Assembly (NCBI RefSeq): GCF_014495845.1
Contig: NZ_CP061080.1
Span: forward strand, 2,965,001-3,029,000
DNA from: Aquibium microcysteis
GTDB lineage: Bacteria > Pseudomonadota > Alphaproteobacteria > Rhizobiales > Rhizobiaceae
DNA: 64,000 nucleotides
Direction: 5' to 3'
Under the pieces are notes generated by a model that saw only the letters and a program-made list of their open reading frames with translations, was not told where the DNA came from and made no database searches. How positions within the stretch are numbered: position 1 is the first letter of the stretch; the number at the start of each line of letters is the position of its first letter. The translations under genes were made by a program, and so were the position numbers. This document shows positions 33,720 to 42,979 of this stretch, one piece after another.

Positions 33720-35104
33720 GAGGCCACCTTGCGCAGCCGCGCAACGGTCTCGGCGAAGGGCGTGCGCTCCGTCGTGCGCTGGCGCAGGAACTGCCGGATC
33801 TCCTCGACCTTGGCGATGGCGCGGTCGGCGCGCGGGTCGGAGCCGGGCTTGTACTCGCCGATCTTCACCAGAAGCTCCACCTCGTTGTAGGTGGCCATCA
33901 GCTCGTTGATCGCGCCGGCCGCCTGCAGGTGTTCGGGCGAGGTGACCTTGGTCATGACGCGGCTCTTGGAGGCGAGCACGTCGATGGCCGGATAATGGTT
34001 CTGCTGCGCCAGGCGCGCCGACAGGATGATATGACCGTCGAGGATCGAGCGGGTCTCGTCGGCCACCGGCTCGTTCATGTCGTCGCCCTCCACCAGCACC
34101 GTGTAGAGCGCCGTGATCGACCCGGTCTCGTTCATGCCCACCCGCTCCATGAGCTTGGGCAGGTTGGCGAAGACCGACGGGGGAAAACCGCGCCGCGTCG
34201 GCGGCTCGCCGGCGGCGAGGCCGATCTCGCGCAGCGCCCGGGCGAAGCGCGTCACCGAATCCATCAGGAAGAGCACCCGGCGCCCCTTGTCGCGGTGGAA
34301 CTCGGCTATCGATGTCGCGACGAAGGCCGCCTTGGCGCGCTCCATCGACGACTTGTCGGACGTGGCGCAGACGACGACCGACTTCGCGAGACCATCCGGG
34401 CCGAGGTCGTGCTCGATGAACTCGCGCACTTCGCGGCCGCGCTCGCCGATCAGCGCGAGCACGGTCACGTCGACGTCGGCGCCCTTCACCAGCATGGACA
34501 GGAGCGTCGACTTGCCGCCGCCCGCCGCCGCGAAGATGCCCATGCGCTGGCCTTCGCCGCACGTGAGCAGCCCGTCGAGCGCCCGCACGCCGAGAGACAG
34601 CGGCGTGGTGATGACGCGCCGCTTCATCGGATCGGGCGGCAGCTGGTAGACCGGATAGTAGGTCTCGGGCTCGAACGGCCGGTCAGACCCGTCGATGAAG
34701 TTTCCGAGCCCGTCGATGACGCGGCCGAGCAGCCCGTCGCCCACCGCCACCGACTGCACGCGACCGGTGGGCCGGACCTCCGTGTGCGGCGCCACGCCTT
34801 GGGTCTCGCCGATCGGCGACAGCAGGGCCTCGTCGCCGAGGAAGCCGACGACTTCGGCCATCAGCTTGTGGCCGGTGGCGGGCGTGCGCAGTTCCACCAG
34901 TTCGCCCACCTGCACGCTCGGCGCGGAGGCATGGATGATGGTCCCGACCACCTTCCGCACCAGTCCCAGCAGCGGATAGGGCCGCAGTTCGCGCAGCCTC
35001 TCGCGCAGGATGCCGACCCGCTCGGCCGGCATCGCCCGGATCGCGCCGATCCGCCGCGCTTCTTCGGACGGCAGGTCCGCCACCGGTCGCACGAAGGCGT
35101 TCAT
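33716..35104 (-). CDS. sctN: T3SS ATPase SctN
   Basis: Hexameric secretion ATPase (YscN/FliI family), 462 residues. It has the F1-type layout with an N-terminal beta-barrel and the nucleotide-binding domain. The P-loop is [12 protein letters not shown] (K198), the catalytic Glu lies in [10 protein letters not shown] (E221), and the Walker B is [12 protein letters not shown] (D282). The T3SS-specific [17 protein letters not shown] follows. The C-terminal helical domain is complete. It overlaps sctL at the start and sctO at the end (ATGA at each). Confidence 0.97.
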   Translation of the reverse strand: MNAFVRPVADLPSEEARRIGAIRAMPAERVGILRERLRELRPYPLLGLVRKVVGTIIHASAPSVQVGELVELRTPATGHKLMAEVVGFLGDEALLSPIGETQGVAPHTEVRPTGRVQSVAVGDGLLGRVIDGLGNFIDGSDRPFEPETYYPVYQLPPDPMKRRVITTPLSLGVRALDGLLTCGEGQRMGIFAAAGGGKSTLLSMLVKGADVDVTVLALIGERGREVREFIEHDLGPDGLAKSVVVCATSDKSSMERAKAAFVATSIAEFHRDKGRRVLFLMDSVTRFARALREIGLAAGEPPTRRGFPPSVFANLPKLMERVGMNETGSITALYTVLVEGDDMNEPVADETRSILDGHIILSARLAQQNHYPAIDVLASKSRVMTKVTSPEHLQAAGAINELMATYNEVELLVKIGEYKPGSDPRADRAIAKVEEIRQFLRQRTTERTPFAETVARLRKVAS

Positions 35105-35766
35105 GACGCGCCGCCGAAATGCGGAACGGCTTCCTCGGCGGCCGGGCGCACCGGGATCAGCACGCCGCGCAGGATGTCGGCCAGCGCGTCCACGGTCTCG
35201 TCGAGCGAACACTTCACGCGCCCGAGGCCCGAGGCCAGCACGACCGTGGGCGGCGACAGCGCCGGATCGCCCACCACGTCGATGAGTTCCACCTCGGGGA
35301 AATCCGCAAGCACCCCGGCGATCCGGGCCTGGACGGGCTCCAGGATCTGGCTCGGGACGAAAAGCTGGCATCGCCGCTCGCGCCGCATGCGCCCCAGCGC
35401 GGACCGCGTCAGCGAGATGGCCGCGTCGACCGGATCGACGTCCTGGATGATGGCGCGCGTGCAGGCCACCACCAGGTCGGTCAGGTCCCCGCGCGAGCGC
35501 TCGAGACTGGCGTCGAATTGCGCCTGCTCGCGCAGCAGGCGCTCGAAGCTCTGGCGCGCGGCGGCCGCGGTTCCTTCCGCATGGCCGCGCCGGCGCTCCT
35601 CCTCGCGCTGGATCTCCGCCTCCGCCAGGATTTCGCGGGCCCGGGCGTGCGCCGCCGCGACGATCGCGGACGCATCCTCGATCGCCTGCATGTCACGCCG
35701 CTTGATGACGCGGTTGCCCGATCCGAGAGCCAGCCGGATCTCCGCTAGTCGATAGACGTCGACCAC
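35101..35766 (-). CDS. sctL: T3SS ATPase stator SctL
   Basis: Regulator/stator of the ATPase (YscL/FliH family). It has a charged N-terminal helix with many Ala/Glu/Arg residues ([20 protein letters not shown]) and a C-terminal alpha/beta domain ([34 protein letters not shown]). I place the start at GTG 35766, inside the end of sctK (22-base overlap) with AAAGG upstream, giving 221 residues. It ends with an ATGA overlap with sctN. Confidence 0.88.
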   Translation of the reverse strand: MVDVYRLAEIRLALGSGNRVIKRRDMQAIEDASAIVAAAHARAREILAEAEIQREEERRRGHAEGTAAAARQSFERLLREQAQFDASLERSRGDLTDLVVACTRAIIQDVDPVDAAISLTRSALGRMRRERRCQLFVPSQILEPVQARIAGVLADFPEVELIDVVGDPALSPPTVVLASGLGRVKCSLDETVDALADILRGVLIPVRPAAEEAVPHFGGAS

Positions 35767-36542
35767 GCCGGCACCTTTCGCTGGAGCAGGTTGAAGATCA
35801 CCGCACATTGCGGTGCGGGGATGGACCGCGCCGCAGCGGCCGGCCCGCGCAGGCCGCCGGCGGGAAGCAGGTCCGCCAGACCGGCGCCGAAACGGGCGCG
35901 CAGCATCGCACCCGAGGTCTTGTCGGTGGCGTCGACGCAGGCATGCAGGATGCCCCAGGCCTGGCGCAGGATCGCCGGAAGCAGGGCGATCTCGCGCGAC
36001 AGGCGAGGTCGGGACCAGGCGGCTGCGGCCTCCCCGTGCGCCTGCGCCGGCTCCTGCGGCGCGGCGAGCAGGCCGGGGTCCAGCGTGTCGTAGACCGACA
36101 GGGACGGCCAGAAGGTTTCGGCCTGCCGCGTGGCGGTGAGCAGCGCCTCCTCCCCGACATGCTCCGAGAGCATCATCCGGTCGGCCTTGCGGACCGCGTT
36201 GCCGATCGTCTTGCGGAACGTCGCGGCGGCCAGCTGCCGCACGCCAGCCCGCAGTTCCGACGCCGGGGCGATCGCGATCTGGAGCGCCAGCCGGACATCC
36301 TCCTTGGTCCGCAACCCGACGGCGAGGCTGTCGCCGGCCGCCAGGTCGTGCAGGCCGAGATCGGCCGCGAGGGCACGCGCCACGAGATCGCCGTTCGGGC
36401 CGTCGCGGAAGGGCTTCAGCCGGTCCGGGTCCCAGGGGGAAAGTCCCTGGAGATCGGAAGCCACCAGCGAAGCCGGATTGGTGATCGCCGCCGCGAGGCT
36501 GCACTGCAGCCGCACCGATCGGGGAATGCCGGGCGGCATCAT
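35745..36542 (-). CDS. sctK: T3SS sorting-platform protein SctK
   Basis: Sorting-platform adaptor (YscK family), 265 residues, which connects the C-ring pods to SctD. The family is weakly conserved. The call rests on position between sctJ and sctL, length, helical content and fragments such as LQGLSPWDPDRLKPF near the start and LLPAILRQAWGILHACVDA. Its ATG overlaps the sctJ stop. Two adjacent Met codons are present; I use the first. Confidence 0.78.
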   Translation of the reverse strand: MMPPGIPRSVRLQCSLAAAITNPASLVASDLQGLSPWDPDRLKPFRDGPNGDLVARALAADLGLHDLAAGDSLAVGLRTKEDVRLALQIAIAPASELRAGVRQLAAATFRKTIGNAVRKADRMMLSEHVGEEALLTATRQAETFWPSLSVYDTLDPGLLAAPQEPAQAHGEAAAAWSRPRLSREIALLPAILRQAWGILHACVDATDKTSGAMLRARFGAGLADLLPAGGLRGPAAAARSIPAPQCAVIFNLLQRKVPAWSTSID

Positions 36543-37420
36543 GCATCCGCCTCCCTGGTCGATGCCGGCTTGCCCGACCGCATCCGGGCCACCATCAGCG
36601 CGACGTTGCCGACGATCGACAGCAGGAGGACGGCCGCGAACCCGCCGACCCACATCCAGAGCATGTCCATCGACGCGGCGGCCACCCGAACGCCCGGCAG
36701 CACGTCCCGCATCTCCGGGGCGTTGCGCGTACCCGGCATCAGCGGCACGTCCTGCGCCTCGACCAGCACCACCGCGACGTTGTCGAACGAGACGCCCTCG
36801 ATCGAATTGGACACCAGCCGCCGGATCTGCGGCACGAGGAAATCGAGATCGACCTGCGGGCGCTGCTTGATGAAGACCGCGGCCGACGACGGTTTCACGT
36901 CCTGGCCGAACTCCGCCTTCTCGGGCAGCACGATGTGGACGCGCGCGGTCAGAACGCCGTCGATCTGCTGGATCGTCTTCGCCACGTCCTCGCCAAGGGC
37001 GTAGACGTAGCGGATGCGCTCCTCGAAGGGCGACGAAACGATGCCGGACTTCGCGAAGACCTGCCCCATGGAGGCGCCCTGGACGCGCGGCAGCCCGCTG
37101 TTCTTCAGGATCTCGAGCGACCGCAGGATGTCGTCCTTGCCCACGACGAGGGTGAAGACGCCCTCCCCCAGTGCCTTCTTGTCGGCGCTGACGTCGTTGG
37201 CCAGCAGCACGCCCAGCATCTCGTTGGCTTCGGTCTCCGTCAGGTTCGAATAGAGGTCGGCCTGGCATCCGGCGAGGAGGAACAGGAGCCCGGCGGCGGC
37301 GAGGCGGAACCCCTGCGGCAGGCGGCGGCGCTGCGAAAGCACCAGCGGCTGCGCGCGGCCCGGGACGTTGGCGTTTGTCTGGGAAAGCAACACGATCAGC
37401 CGATCCGAATCCTGTCTCAC
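36539..37420 (-). CDS. sctJ: T3SS inner-ring lipoprotein SctJ
   Basis: Inner-membrane ring lipoprotein (YscJ/FliF family), 293 residues from GTG 37420, which overlaps the sctI stop (GTGA). A signal peptide ends in lipobox LAGC (C52). The family core follows: LYSNLTETEANEMLGVLLAN, ARVHIVLPEKAEF and VSNSIEGVSFDNVAVVLVEA. A C-terminal membrane helix lies at ~252-275. The ~30 residues before the signal peptide are unusual; a GTG at 37342 would give a normal-length leader and is the alternative start. Confidence 0.93.
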   Translation of the reverse strand: MRQDSDRLIVLLSQTNANVPGRAQPLVLSQRRRLPQGFRLAAAGLLFLLAGCQADLYSNLTETEANEMLGVLLANDVSADKKALGEGVFTLVVGKDDILRSLEILKNSGLPRVQGASMGQVFAKSGIVSSPFEERIRYVYALGEDVAKTIQQIDGVLTARVHIVLPEKAEFGQDVKPSSAAVFIKQRPQVDLDFLVPQIRRLVSNSIEGVSFDNVAVVLVEAQDVPLMPGTRNAPEMRDVLPGVRVAAASMDMLWMWVGGFAAVLLLSIVGNVALMVARMRSGKPASTREADA

Positions 37421-37860
37421 TGACCCTTCATGAGCGTGTCGAAGGACTGCGTGGCCTTGCCGGTCAGCTTCGACGTGACGTCGACCAGCATGCTGTACTG
37501 GACGACCTCGAGTTGCACGGCGATCAGCTCGGACCCCGTGCTCGCTTCGGCCAGCTGGCCGAGCCTGTTCTGCTGGGCGTCGAAGGCCTCGCGCAGGCGC
37601 GACAGGCCGCCGAGGATCGCATCGCCGGTCGCGCTGAGCGGCGCGGGAACGCGATCCAGCTCGAGCGTGCGAAGCGCATCTCCGCGCGATGCCTGGTCGG
37701 CCGGCTGGACGGCATCCGGCCGGGCGTCCCTGCTCTCCTGGAAGATCTGCTGGAAACGCTCGATCCGCGAGGCATCCGGCGCCGCCGTCGCACCCGCATC
37801 CGCCCCCACGCCCGACAGGTCCGAACCGCCCAGCTGGGCAAGTTGCGCTAACGGTTCCAT
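37417..37860 (-). CDS. sctI: T3SS inner rod protein SctI
   Basis: Inner rod subunit (YscI/PrgJ/HrpB type), 147 residues. The conserved part is the C-terminal ~60 residues, ending LQVVQ-like (QLEVVQYSMLVDVTSKLTGK, then ATQSFDTLMKGQ); the terminal DTLMKGQ is typical. The N-terminus is variable and Asp/Ala-rich. The ATG has a GGTGG site and opens the twelve-gene sctI-U operon. Confidence 0.87.
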   Translation of the reverse strand: MEPLAQLAQLGGSDLSGVGADAGATAAPDASRIERFQQIFQESRDARPDAVQPADQASRGDALRTLELDRVPAPLSATGDAILGGLSRLREAFDAQQNRLGQLAEASTGSELIAVQLEVVQYSMLVDVTSKLTGKATQSFDTLMKGQ

Positions 37861-38148
37861 GGCGATCCACCTTTCCCAATGCCTCGGCTTGCCGGCGCGG
37901 ATCCCGGCCGGCGATCCGCCGCCGCCTGCCGGTTGCACCCCGGACAAGAGACCTACACGGGCGGGGTCGCCGATCGCTTATCAGACGACACAGCCCCCTC
38001 CCCGGCGGATGTCCTGCGGCCCTCGCGCAGAGGGCTGCCTTGGCCTGCCGGACGTGCCGGGCGGCACGGGTCGGACGTGCCGTCCATCACCGTCGCCCAT
38101 GCGGGATCGCGTATCGTTCGTCTTCCATCCTTCAAGCCGGAGCCCACA
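37861..38148. promoter_or_regulatory. Divergent control region, sctI operon and effector operon
   Basis: This 288-base gap must carry the promoter of the sctI-U operon (minus) and that of the chaperone-effector pair (plus). I see no gene and no perfect dyad. No rhizobial tts-box or HrpL-type box is recognisable by eye. Confidence 0.45.
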
Positions 38149-38595
38149 ATGGAACCCGTTGCGACTGCCCTCAGGGATCTCGGAGGACGCGTCGGCCTCC
38201 CCAACCTCCAGTTCGACCGCGAAGGCGACGCGACGCTGCAGTTCGACGGGGTGTTGCGGGTCAGCTTTCATCGGCTGGACCCGGAAACCCTCGAGATCTG
38301 GTCCCACGTGGAAGGGCTGGGACATGCCCGTGACGTCGCAATCCTACGCCGTGCCCTGGAAGCCAACCATCTCGGCGAGGCGACCGGCGGCGCACGCATC
38401 GCGCTGCAGCCGGGCGGCAGCCGCTTCGTGCTGTGCGAGAGGGTCGCCGTGGCGGGCCTGACCGCGGAAGCCTTCGAACGGCGCATCCTCGCCTTCGTCG
38501 GCCACCTCGCCTTCTGGCAGTCGGGCGCGCCGGACCGCCCCGCCGGCGACGTGGCCGAGGGACAGGACGGCGACAGCGTCCTCATCCGCGCGTGA
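38149..38595 (+). CDS. CesT-family-like chaperone of the RasGAP-like effector
   Basis: A 148-residue class I chaperone candidate. It has a first helix (VATALRDLGGRVGL), strands (GDATLQFDGVLRVSFHRLDP, LEIWSHVEGLG), a middle helix (AILRRALEANHLGEATGGA) and a C-terminal helix (AFERRILAFVGHLAFWQSG). The LEANHLG...ARIAL block followed by a final helix with Trp is typical of CesT relatives. A GGAG site lies six bases before the ATG. It is 129 bases upstream of the 751-residue candidate effector on the same strand, the usual chaperone-effector order. Confidence 0.75.
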   Translation: MEPVATALRDLGGRVGLPNLQFDREGDATLQFDGVLRVSFHRLDPETLEIWSHVEGLGHARDVAILRRALEANHLGEATGGARIALQPGGSRFVLCERVAVAGLTAEAFERRILAFVGHLAFWQSGAPDRPAGDVAEGQDGDSVLIRA

Positions 38596-38605
38596 GGGGA
38601 TGTGG

Positions 38606-38666
38606 AAGAATGCCCGTTTCCGCGCAGCTTAAATCAAAGATCTCAGGGACTTCAGTGGGCATTCTT
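38606..38666. repeat. Spaced inverted repeat before the effector gene
   Basis: AAGAATGCCC (38606-38615) and GGGCATTCTT (38657-38666) are exact 10-base inverted arms separated by 41 relatively AT-rich bases. It lies between the chaperone and effector genes. It may be an mRNA hairpin that tunes relative expression, an operator, or remnant ends of a small element. Confidence 0.5.
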
Positions 38667-38724
38667 TCGCATCCTCGATTGAATCTTACGCTCTGAGCGG
38701 CACCACGAGACAAGGAGCAGGACG

Positions 38725-40980
38725 ATGGCAAGCTACGAAGTCGCACCGAAGCAGTTCCAGCCTCGGAGGACCGAGGGAACCAGCCAGACGCCGATGTTCG
38801 GCGACATCCCGATCAAGCAGGTCGACGCCGAAAAGCCGAGCTCCACCAGACCCTTCGGCGAGGCGGCGCGGACCTTCTTCAAGGAACTCTGGCAGGACAT
38901 CAAGAATCTGTTCACCCAGTCGACGGTCGAGCAGGTGCAGCCCATGCGGCCCCGCGCGTCGAAGTCGGAGATCGACTTCACGCGGGATCGCCTGTCCGGC
39001 CAGGATCTCGACCTGTTCATCGACGAGGACGGCTCCGATGCGGGGGACGACGTCCCGGAAACGCCGAAGCGGACGCTGTCGACGGCATCGGTCGGCACCG
39101 GCCTCCGCATCGACCTCGACGATCTGAAGGGGGAGACCGTCGTCGAGACCGAGGATCTGCGGTCGGAAAAGCAGAAGGCGACCGACCAGCGGCGCCTGGG
39201 CGAAGCCGTCAAGACCATGCTCAAGCCCTTCATCGACAGTCTCAGCGGGCCGCATTCGGACTTCGAACCCTCCGCGTACGGCAAGGAATTCCGCCAGGGT
39301 GGCAGCTATCTGCTGATCAAGGACGGGGCCGATCAGCTCGGGAAGGTGGGCGCAGGAGAGAACGCGCTGGTGGACAAGCAGGCATCCTTCCAACGGTCCG
39401 ATTCGCACTCGTCGAGGCTTTCCGGCTTCGCCGGCCGGAACCTGCGCGGCGAGGCGAAGGTCATCAGCGATCTGGTGAAGGACGGGGGCGTCGCGGTCAA
39501 CACGGGCGCCTTCGGCAAGGTGGAGGCGGGGGTCGTCGAAGAGGATCCGGTCAAGCGGCAGGAAGAGATCTCCCGGCTGGCGAAGAATTCCGTCGAGAGC
39601 GTCGACAGGGCGATGATCAGGGCCTTCGGCGAACCCGGCAACCCGCGGAGCGTGGAGACGGCGGCGGGTCGCTTCCCGCAGGAGCTGTGCGACCAGCTGG
39701 CCATCGAGTTCAGGGCCATCGACGACAGTTCCGCGCCCGAGGAGAAGAAGGCGGCGCTCAAGCTGAACGTCGCGCGCAACACCCTGTTCCTGCGCAGCCT
39801 CAACCCACTCATCGCGTCGGGCGACACGTCCCTCTCGCCGAGGCAGAGGCAAAGCGCGATCCAGTTGAGCAAAGGCATGCAGTCTCTGGTGAACGGCGTC
39901 GGTTTCGGCGGCGGCGACTTCCACCCTGAAATCAACACGCAGGGTGAGGGACTGAAGGAGAAGTGGGCGGAGGGCTTCCGCGAATTCGCGGAGGCCATCG
40001 TCAGGCGGGGCGATCCGAAGGCGGTCGAACAGGCGGTGTCGCTTGGTGGCGTGCTGGCTTTCGCGCGGCTCGAAAACGAGCGCAGGTCCATGGTCAAGGA
40101 CCTCTTCCACGAGACGCATGTCGGCCCGAAGGTGCCTTTCGACGTCGACCGGCACGACGCGGACATGCTCGCCGGCGGTGCCTATGCCGGGGTCAAGCTC
40201 TACACCGAGGACCACGCCAGGAAATACCCGAACGAGAACACCTACCTTCGCAGCAACGACACGAACAGCCAGCTGATGAGCGGCATCTCGAAGACGCCCG
40301 AGATCGGTCGGATAGCCGTCTCGCTCGTCGGGGAGTGCAACGCCTACCGGAGCTTCTCGGTCACCGGCGGCGAGATCGACAATCTGGCCCGCGAGCACGG
40401 CGTCACGCCGAAGGAGGTGGCGAAGGGGCAGGTCGAATTCATCGACCACCTGATGGTCAAGGTCTTCGGAAACCCCGAGGATCCGGCGAGCGTGACGGAC
40501 GCGGCGGGACGCTACCCGCAGGTGCTCTGCGATCACCTCGCCATCCAGTTCAAGGCCATCGACGACAGCGACGCACCGGTCGAACGCAAGGCAGAGATGA
40601 AGTTCTCGGCGGCGACGAACCTCCTGGTCCTGCGCAGCCTCGCCCCTCAGCTGGTGGTGACCAAGGGGACCGACAGGTCGGTGGACACGACCGTCCTGCA
40701 GGTATCCAAGGCCATGCAGTCGCTGGCCAATGGTGTCGGTCTGCCACAGGGCAAGGGCGGCGCGCGCGAGATCCATCCCGACCTGGTGAACGAGGGAGCC
40801 TATCTGAAGGACCGCTGGAAGGAGGGAATGACGCTGTTCACCGACGCGATCCTCGCGAGGGCCGATCCCGTCACGGTCGGCGAGGGCGTCAAGACCGGTA
40901 CTGAACTGCTCCGGCGCCGCGAGACGATGCTGGAGGACGTCGTCAAGCTGAAGCCGTACGAGAAGTCCGTCATCCTGTGA
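38725..40980 (+). CDS. Candidate T3SS effector with two RasGAP-like domains
   Basis: A 751-residue protein with no Sec signal and a polar, disordered N-terminus (~1-170), as in type III effectors. Residues ~200-430 and ~485-715 are tandem copies. Each resembles eukaryotic RasGAP. First comes an arginine-finger-like motif (FQRSDS, R224; YLRSND, R509). About 130 residues later is an FLR-like motif (TLFLRSLNPLI, R357; LLVLRSLAPQL, R637). Then comes a helix like LMSKILQSIAN of neurofibromin (LSKGMQSLVNG with K383, Q386, N390; VSKAMQSLANG with K662, Q665, N669). A CesT-type chaperone gene precedes it. Likely role, by inference: inactivating a host Ras-family GTPase. Confidence 0.75.
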   Translation: MASYEVAPKQFQPRRTEGTSQTPMFGDIPIKQVDAEKPSSTRPFGEAARTFFKELWQDIKNLFTQSTVEQVQPMRPRASKSEIDFTRDRLSGQDLDLFIDEDGSDAGDDVPETPKRTLSTASVGTGLRIDLDDLKGETVVETEDLRSEKQKATDQRRLGEAVKTMLKPFIDSLSGPHSDFEPSAYGKEFRQGGSYLLIKDGADQLGKVGAGENALVDKQASFQRSDSHSSRLSGFAGRNLRGEAKVISDLVKDGGVAVNTGAFGKVEAGVVEEDPVKRQEEISRLAKNSVESVDRAMIRAFGEPGNPRSVETAAGRFPQELCDQLAIEFRAIDDSSAPEEKKAALKLNVARNTLFLRSLNPLIASGDTSLSPRQRQSAIQLSKGMQSLVNGVGFGGGDFHPEINTQGEGLKEKWAEGFREFAEAIVRRGDPKAVEQAVSLGGVLAFARLENERRSMVKDLFHETHVGPKVPFDVDRHDADMLAGGAYAGVKLYTEDHARKYPNENTYLRSNDTNSQLMSGISKTPEIGRIAVSLVGECNAYRSFSVTGGEIDNLAREHGVTPKEVAKGQVEFIDHLMVKVFGNPEDPASVTDAAGRYPQVLCDHLAIQFKAIDDSDAPVERKAEMKFSAATNLLVLRSLAPQLVVTKGTDRSVDTTVLQVSKAMQSLANGVGLPQGKGGAREIHPDLVNEGAYLKDRWKEGMTLFTDAILARADPVTVGEGVKTGTELLRRRETMLEDVVKLKPYEKSVIL

Positions 40981-41030
40981 GTCGGGCCGCCCGCCCCTCG
41001 CGGGCCCCGACGCCCCGGATCGGTCGGGGC
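40981..41030 (+). terminator. GC-rich hairpins after the effector gene
   Basis: Directly after the stop, GTCGGG...CCCGAC with inner GCCCGC/GCGGGC forms an imperfect stem (40981-41011). A second stem, GCCCCG/CGGGGC, lies at 41012-41030. There is no T-run, so intrinsic termination is plausible but not certain. Confidence 0.45.
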
Positions 41031-41245
41031 GGCGCAGCCGAGGGTCGGTTGCGCGGAAAGCCCTTGGCCGCTCCGTCTTCGCCGACACCGGACGGCCGCA
41101 TTGGGGGCGAAGCCCCTCAGCGAGGCCGCCCAACGCCATCCATGCCCACCGATAGACATCGATAGGCACAGGATGATTTTATTTTGCTTTCAGTGCGTTA
41201 GATCGTATCGCAGCGTAAATTCGGCGATGTTCGGATGGGTCTGAA
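41031..41245. other. Island/chromosome junction region beside guaA
   Basis: The last ~85 bases before the guaA stop (about 41160-41245) are clearly richer in A+T than the surroundings (GATTTTATTTTGCTTTC). They contain no gene. The 3' end of guaA is a known insertion site for genomic islands, so this may hold one end of the secretion island. No integrase gene or matching repeat is visible in the window. Confidence 0.4.
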
Positions 41246-42823
41246 TCATTCCCACTCGATGGTCCCCGGCGGCTTGCTCGTCACGTCGTAGACGACCCGG
41301 TTGACGCCCTTGACCTCGTTGATGATGCGGGTTGCGGCGCGGCCGAGGAAATTCATGTCGAAGGGGAAGAAGTCGGCGGTCATGCCGTCGACCGACGTCA
41401 CCGCGCGCAACGCCAGCACGCGGTCGTAGGTGCGGCCGTCGCCCATGACGCCGACCGTCTGGACCGGGAGCAGCACCGAGAAAGCCTGCCAGATCTTGTC
41501 GTAGAGGCCAGCCTTGCGGATCTCTTCGATATAGATGGCGTCTGCCTTGCGCAGGATATCGAGCTTTTCGCGCGTCACACCGCCCGGCAGGCGGATCGCC
41601 AGACCCGGACCCGGGAAGGGATGGCGGCCGATGAAGCTTTCGGGAAGGCCGAGCTCGCGGCCGAGCGCCCGCACCTCGTCCTTGAACAGTTCGCGCAGCG
41701 GCTCCACCAGCGTCATGTTCATGCGCGCGGGCAGGCCGCCGACATTGTGGTGGCTCTTGATGGTGACCGACGGCCCGCCCGAGAAGGAGACGCTCTCGAT
41801 CACGTCGGGATAGAGCGTGCCCTGGGCGAGGAAGGTCGGCGCGCCGCGCCCGTCCTCGGCGATCTTCTTCGCCTGTTCCTCGAACACCTCGATGAACAGG
41901 CGCCCGATCGTCTTGCGCTTGGTCTCGGGATCGGCCTCGCCCTCGAGCTGGCCGATGAACAGGTCGGAGGCGTCGACATGGACGAGCGGGATGTTGAAGT
42001 GGTCGCGGAACATGCCGACCACCTGCTCGCTCTCGCCCAGCCGCATCAGGCCGTGGTCGACATAGACGCAGGTCAGCTGGTCGCCGACTGCCTCGTGGAT
42101 CAGCACCGCCGCGACGGAGGAGTCGACGCCGCCCGACAGCGCGCAGAGCACGCGGCCGGAACCGACCTGGTCGCGTATCTTCTGCACCATCTCGGCGCGG
42201 TAGGCGGACATGGTCCAGTCCGATTTCAGCCCGACGATACGGTGCACGAAGTTGGCGAGCAGCTTACCCCCGTCGGGCGTGTGCACGACCTCGGGATGGA
42301 ACATCGTGGTGTAGTAGCGCCGCGCCTCGTCCACGCAGATCGCGAAGGGCGCGTTCTCGGAGGTTCCGATGATCTCGAAGCCCTTGGGCGCCCGGGTGAC
42401 GCGGTCGCCATGGCTCATCCAGACCGGATAGCGCCCGCCCACCTCCCAGACGCCGTCGAACAGCGGCGAGGCCTTCAGGATCTCGACGTCGGCGCGGCCG
42501 AATTCCGCCGCGTGCCCGCCCTCGACCGTGCCGCCGAGCTGTTCCGCCATGGTCTGCTGGCCGTAGCAGATGGCGAGGATGGGCACGCCCGCCTCGAACA
42601 CCGCCTGCGGCGCGCGCGGCGATCCCTCACGGGTCACCGAGTCCGGCCCGCCGGAGAAGATGACCCCCTTCGGCGCGAGCCTGTCGAAGCCTTCCTGCGC
42701 CTTCTGGAACGGCCAGATCTCGCAGTAGACACCGGTTTCGCGAACGCGCCGGGCGATCAGCTGCGTCACCTGACTGCCGAAATCGATGATGAGGATGCTG
42801 TCGGGATGGGGGATCGTGCTCAT
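41246..42823 (-). CDS. guaA: GMP synthase (glutamine-hydrolysing)
   Basis: Converts XMP to GMP with ATP and glutamine; final step of guanine nucleotide synthesis. The 525-residue fused enzyme has the class I amidotransferase domain, with the nucleophile Cys in [16 protein letters not shown]. The ATP pyrophosphatase P-loop is [13 protein letters not shown]. The C-terminal dimerisation domain ends PPGTIEWE, the family's conserved tail. The complete tail shows the gene is intact beside the secretion locus. Confidence 0.98.
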   Translation of the reverse strand: MSTIPHPDSILIIDFGSQVTQLIARRVRETGVYCEIWPFQKAQEGFDRLAPKGVIFSGGPDSVTREGSPRAPQAVFEAGVPILAICYGQQTMAEQLGGTVEGGHAAEFGRADVEILKASPLFDGVWEVGGRYPVWMSHGDRVTRAPKGFEIIGTSENAPFAICVDEARRYYTTMFHPEVVHTPDGGKLLANFVHRIVGLKSDWTMSAYRAEMVQKIRDQVGSGRVLCALSGGVDSSVAAVLIHEAVGDQLTCVYVDHGLMRLGESEQVVGMFRDHFNIPLVHVDASDLFIGQLEGEADPETKRKTIGRLFIEVFEEQAKKIAEDGRGAPTFLAQGTLYPDVIESVSFSGGPSVTIKSHHNVGGLPARMNMTLVEPLRELFKDEVRALGRELGLPESFIGRHPFPGPGLAIRLPGGVTREKLDILRKADAIYIEEIRKAGLYDKIWQAFSVLLPVQTVGVMGDGRTYDRVLALRAVTSVDGMTADFFPFDMNFLGRAATRIINEVKGVNRVVYDVTSKPPGTIEWE

Positions 42824-42840
42824 GGCGAGCCACTAGACGA

Positions 42841-42969
42841 TCAGAGCGTTTCCAGCAATCCCACGTGCCGCGTGGCCGCGAATTTTGCCACCAGCCGTGC
42901 ATCCGCCGTCACCAGCGGACAGCCTTCCTGTCTGGCGAGCGCGACGTGGAGGCAATCGTGCCGCGGCAA
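42841..42969 (-). pseudogene. 3' remnant of a VapC-type PIN-domain toxin gene
   Basis: Only the last ~42 codons remain: RHDCLHVALARQEGCPLVTA, then DARLVAKFAATRHVGLLETL. This is the end of a PIN-domain toxin with the TADARL aspartate motif. The catalytic N-terminal half and any antitoxin are missing; upstream sequence is the 3' end of the nucleosidase gene. It is probably a decayed toxin-antitoxin module. Confidence 0.65.
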
Positions 42970-42979
42970 CGCGGGCGCT

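Noticed and set aside
28260..37860. A flagellar export operon
   Set aside because: Needle, translocators, gatekeeper, secretin and lipoprotein SctJ are present, and there are no flagellin, hook, rod or motor genes.
37861..38148. A rhizobial tts-box in the divergent control region
   Set aside because: I found no stretch matching the known tts-box pattern; similarly none upstream of sctC or sctD.
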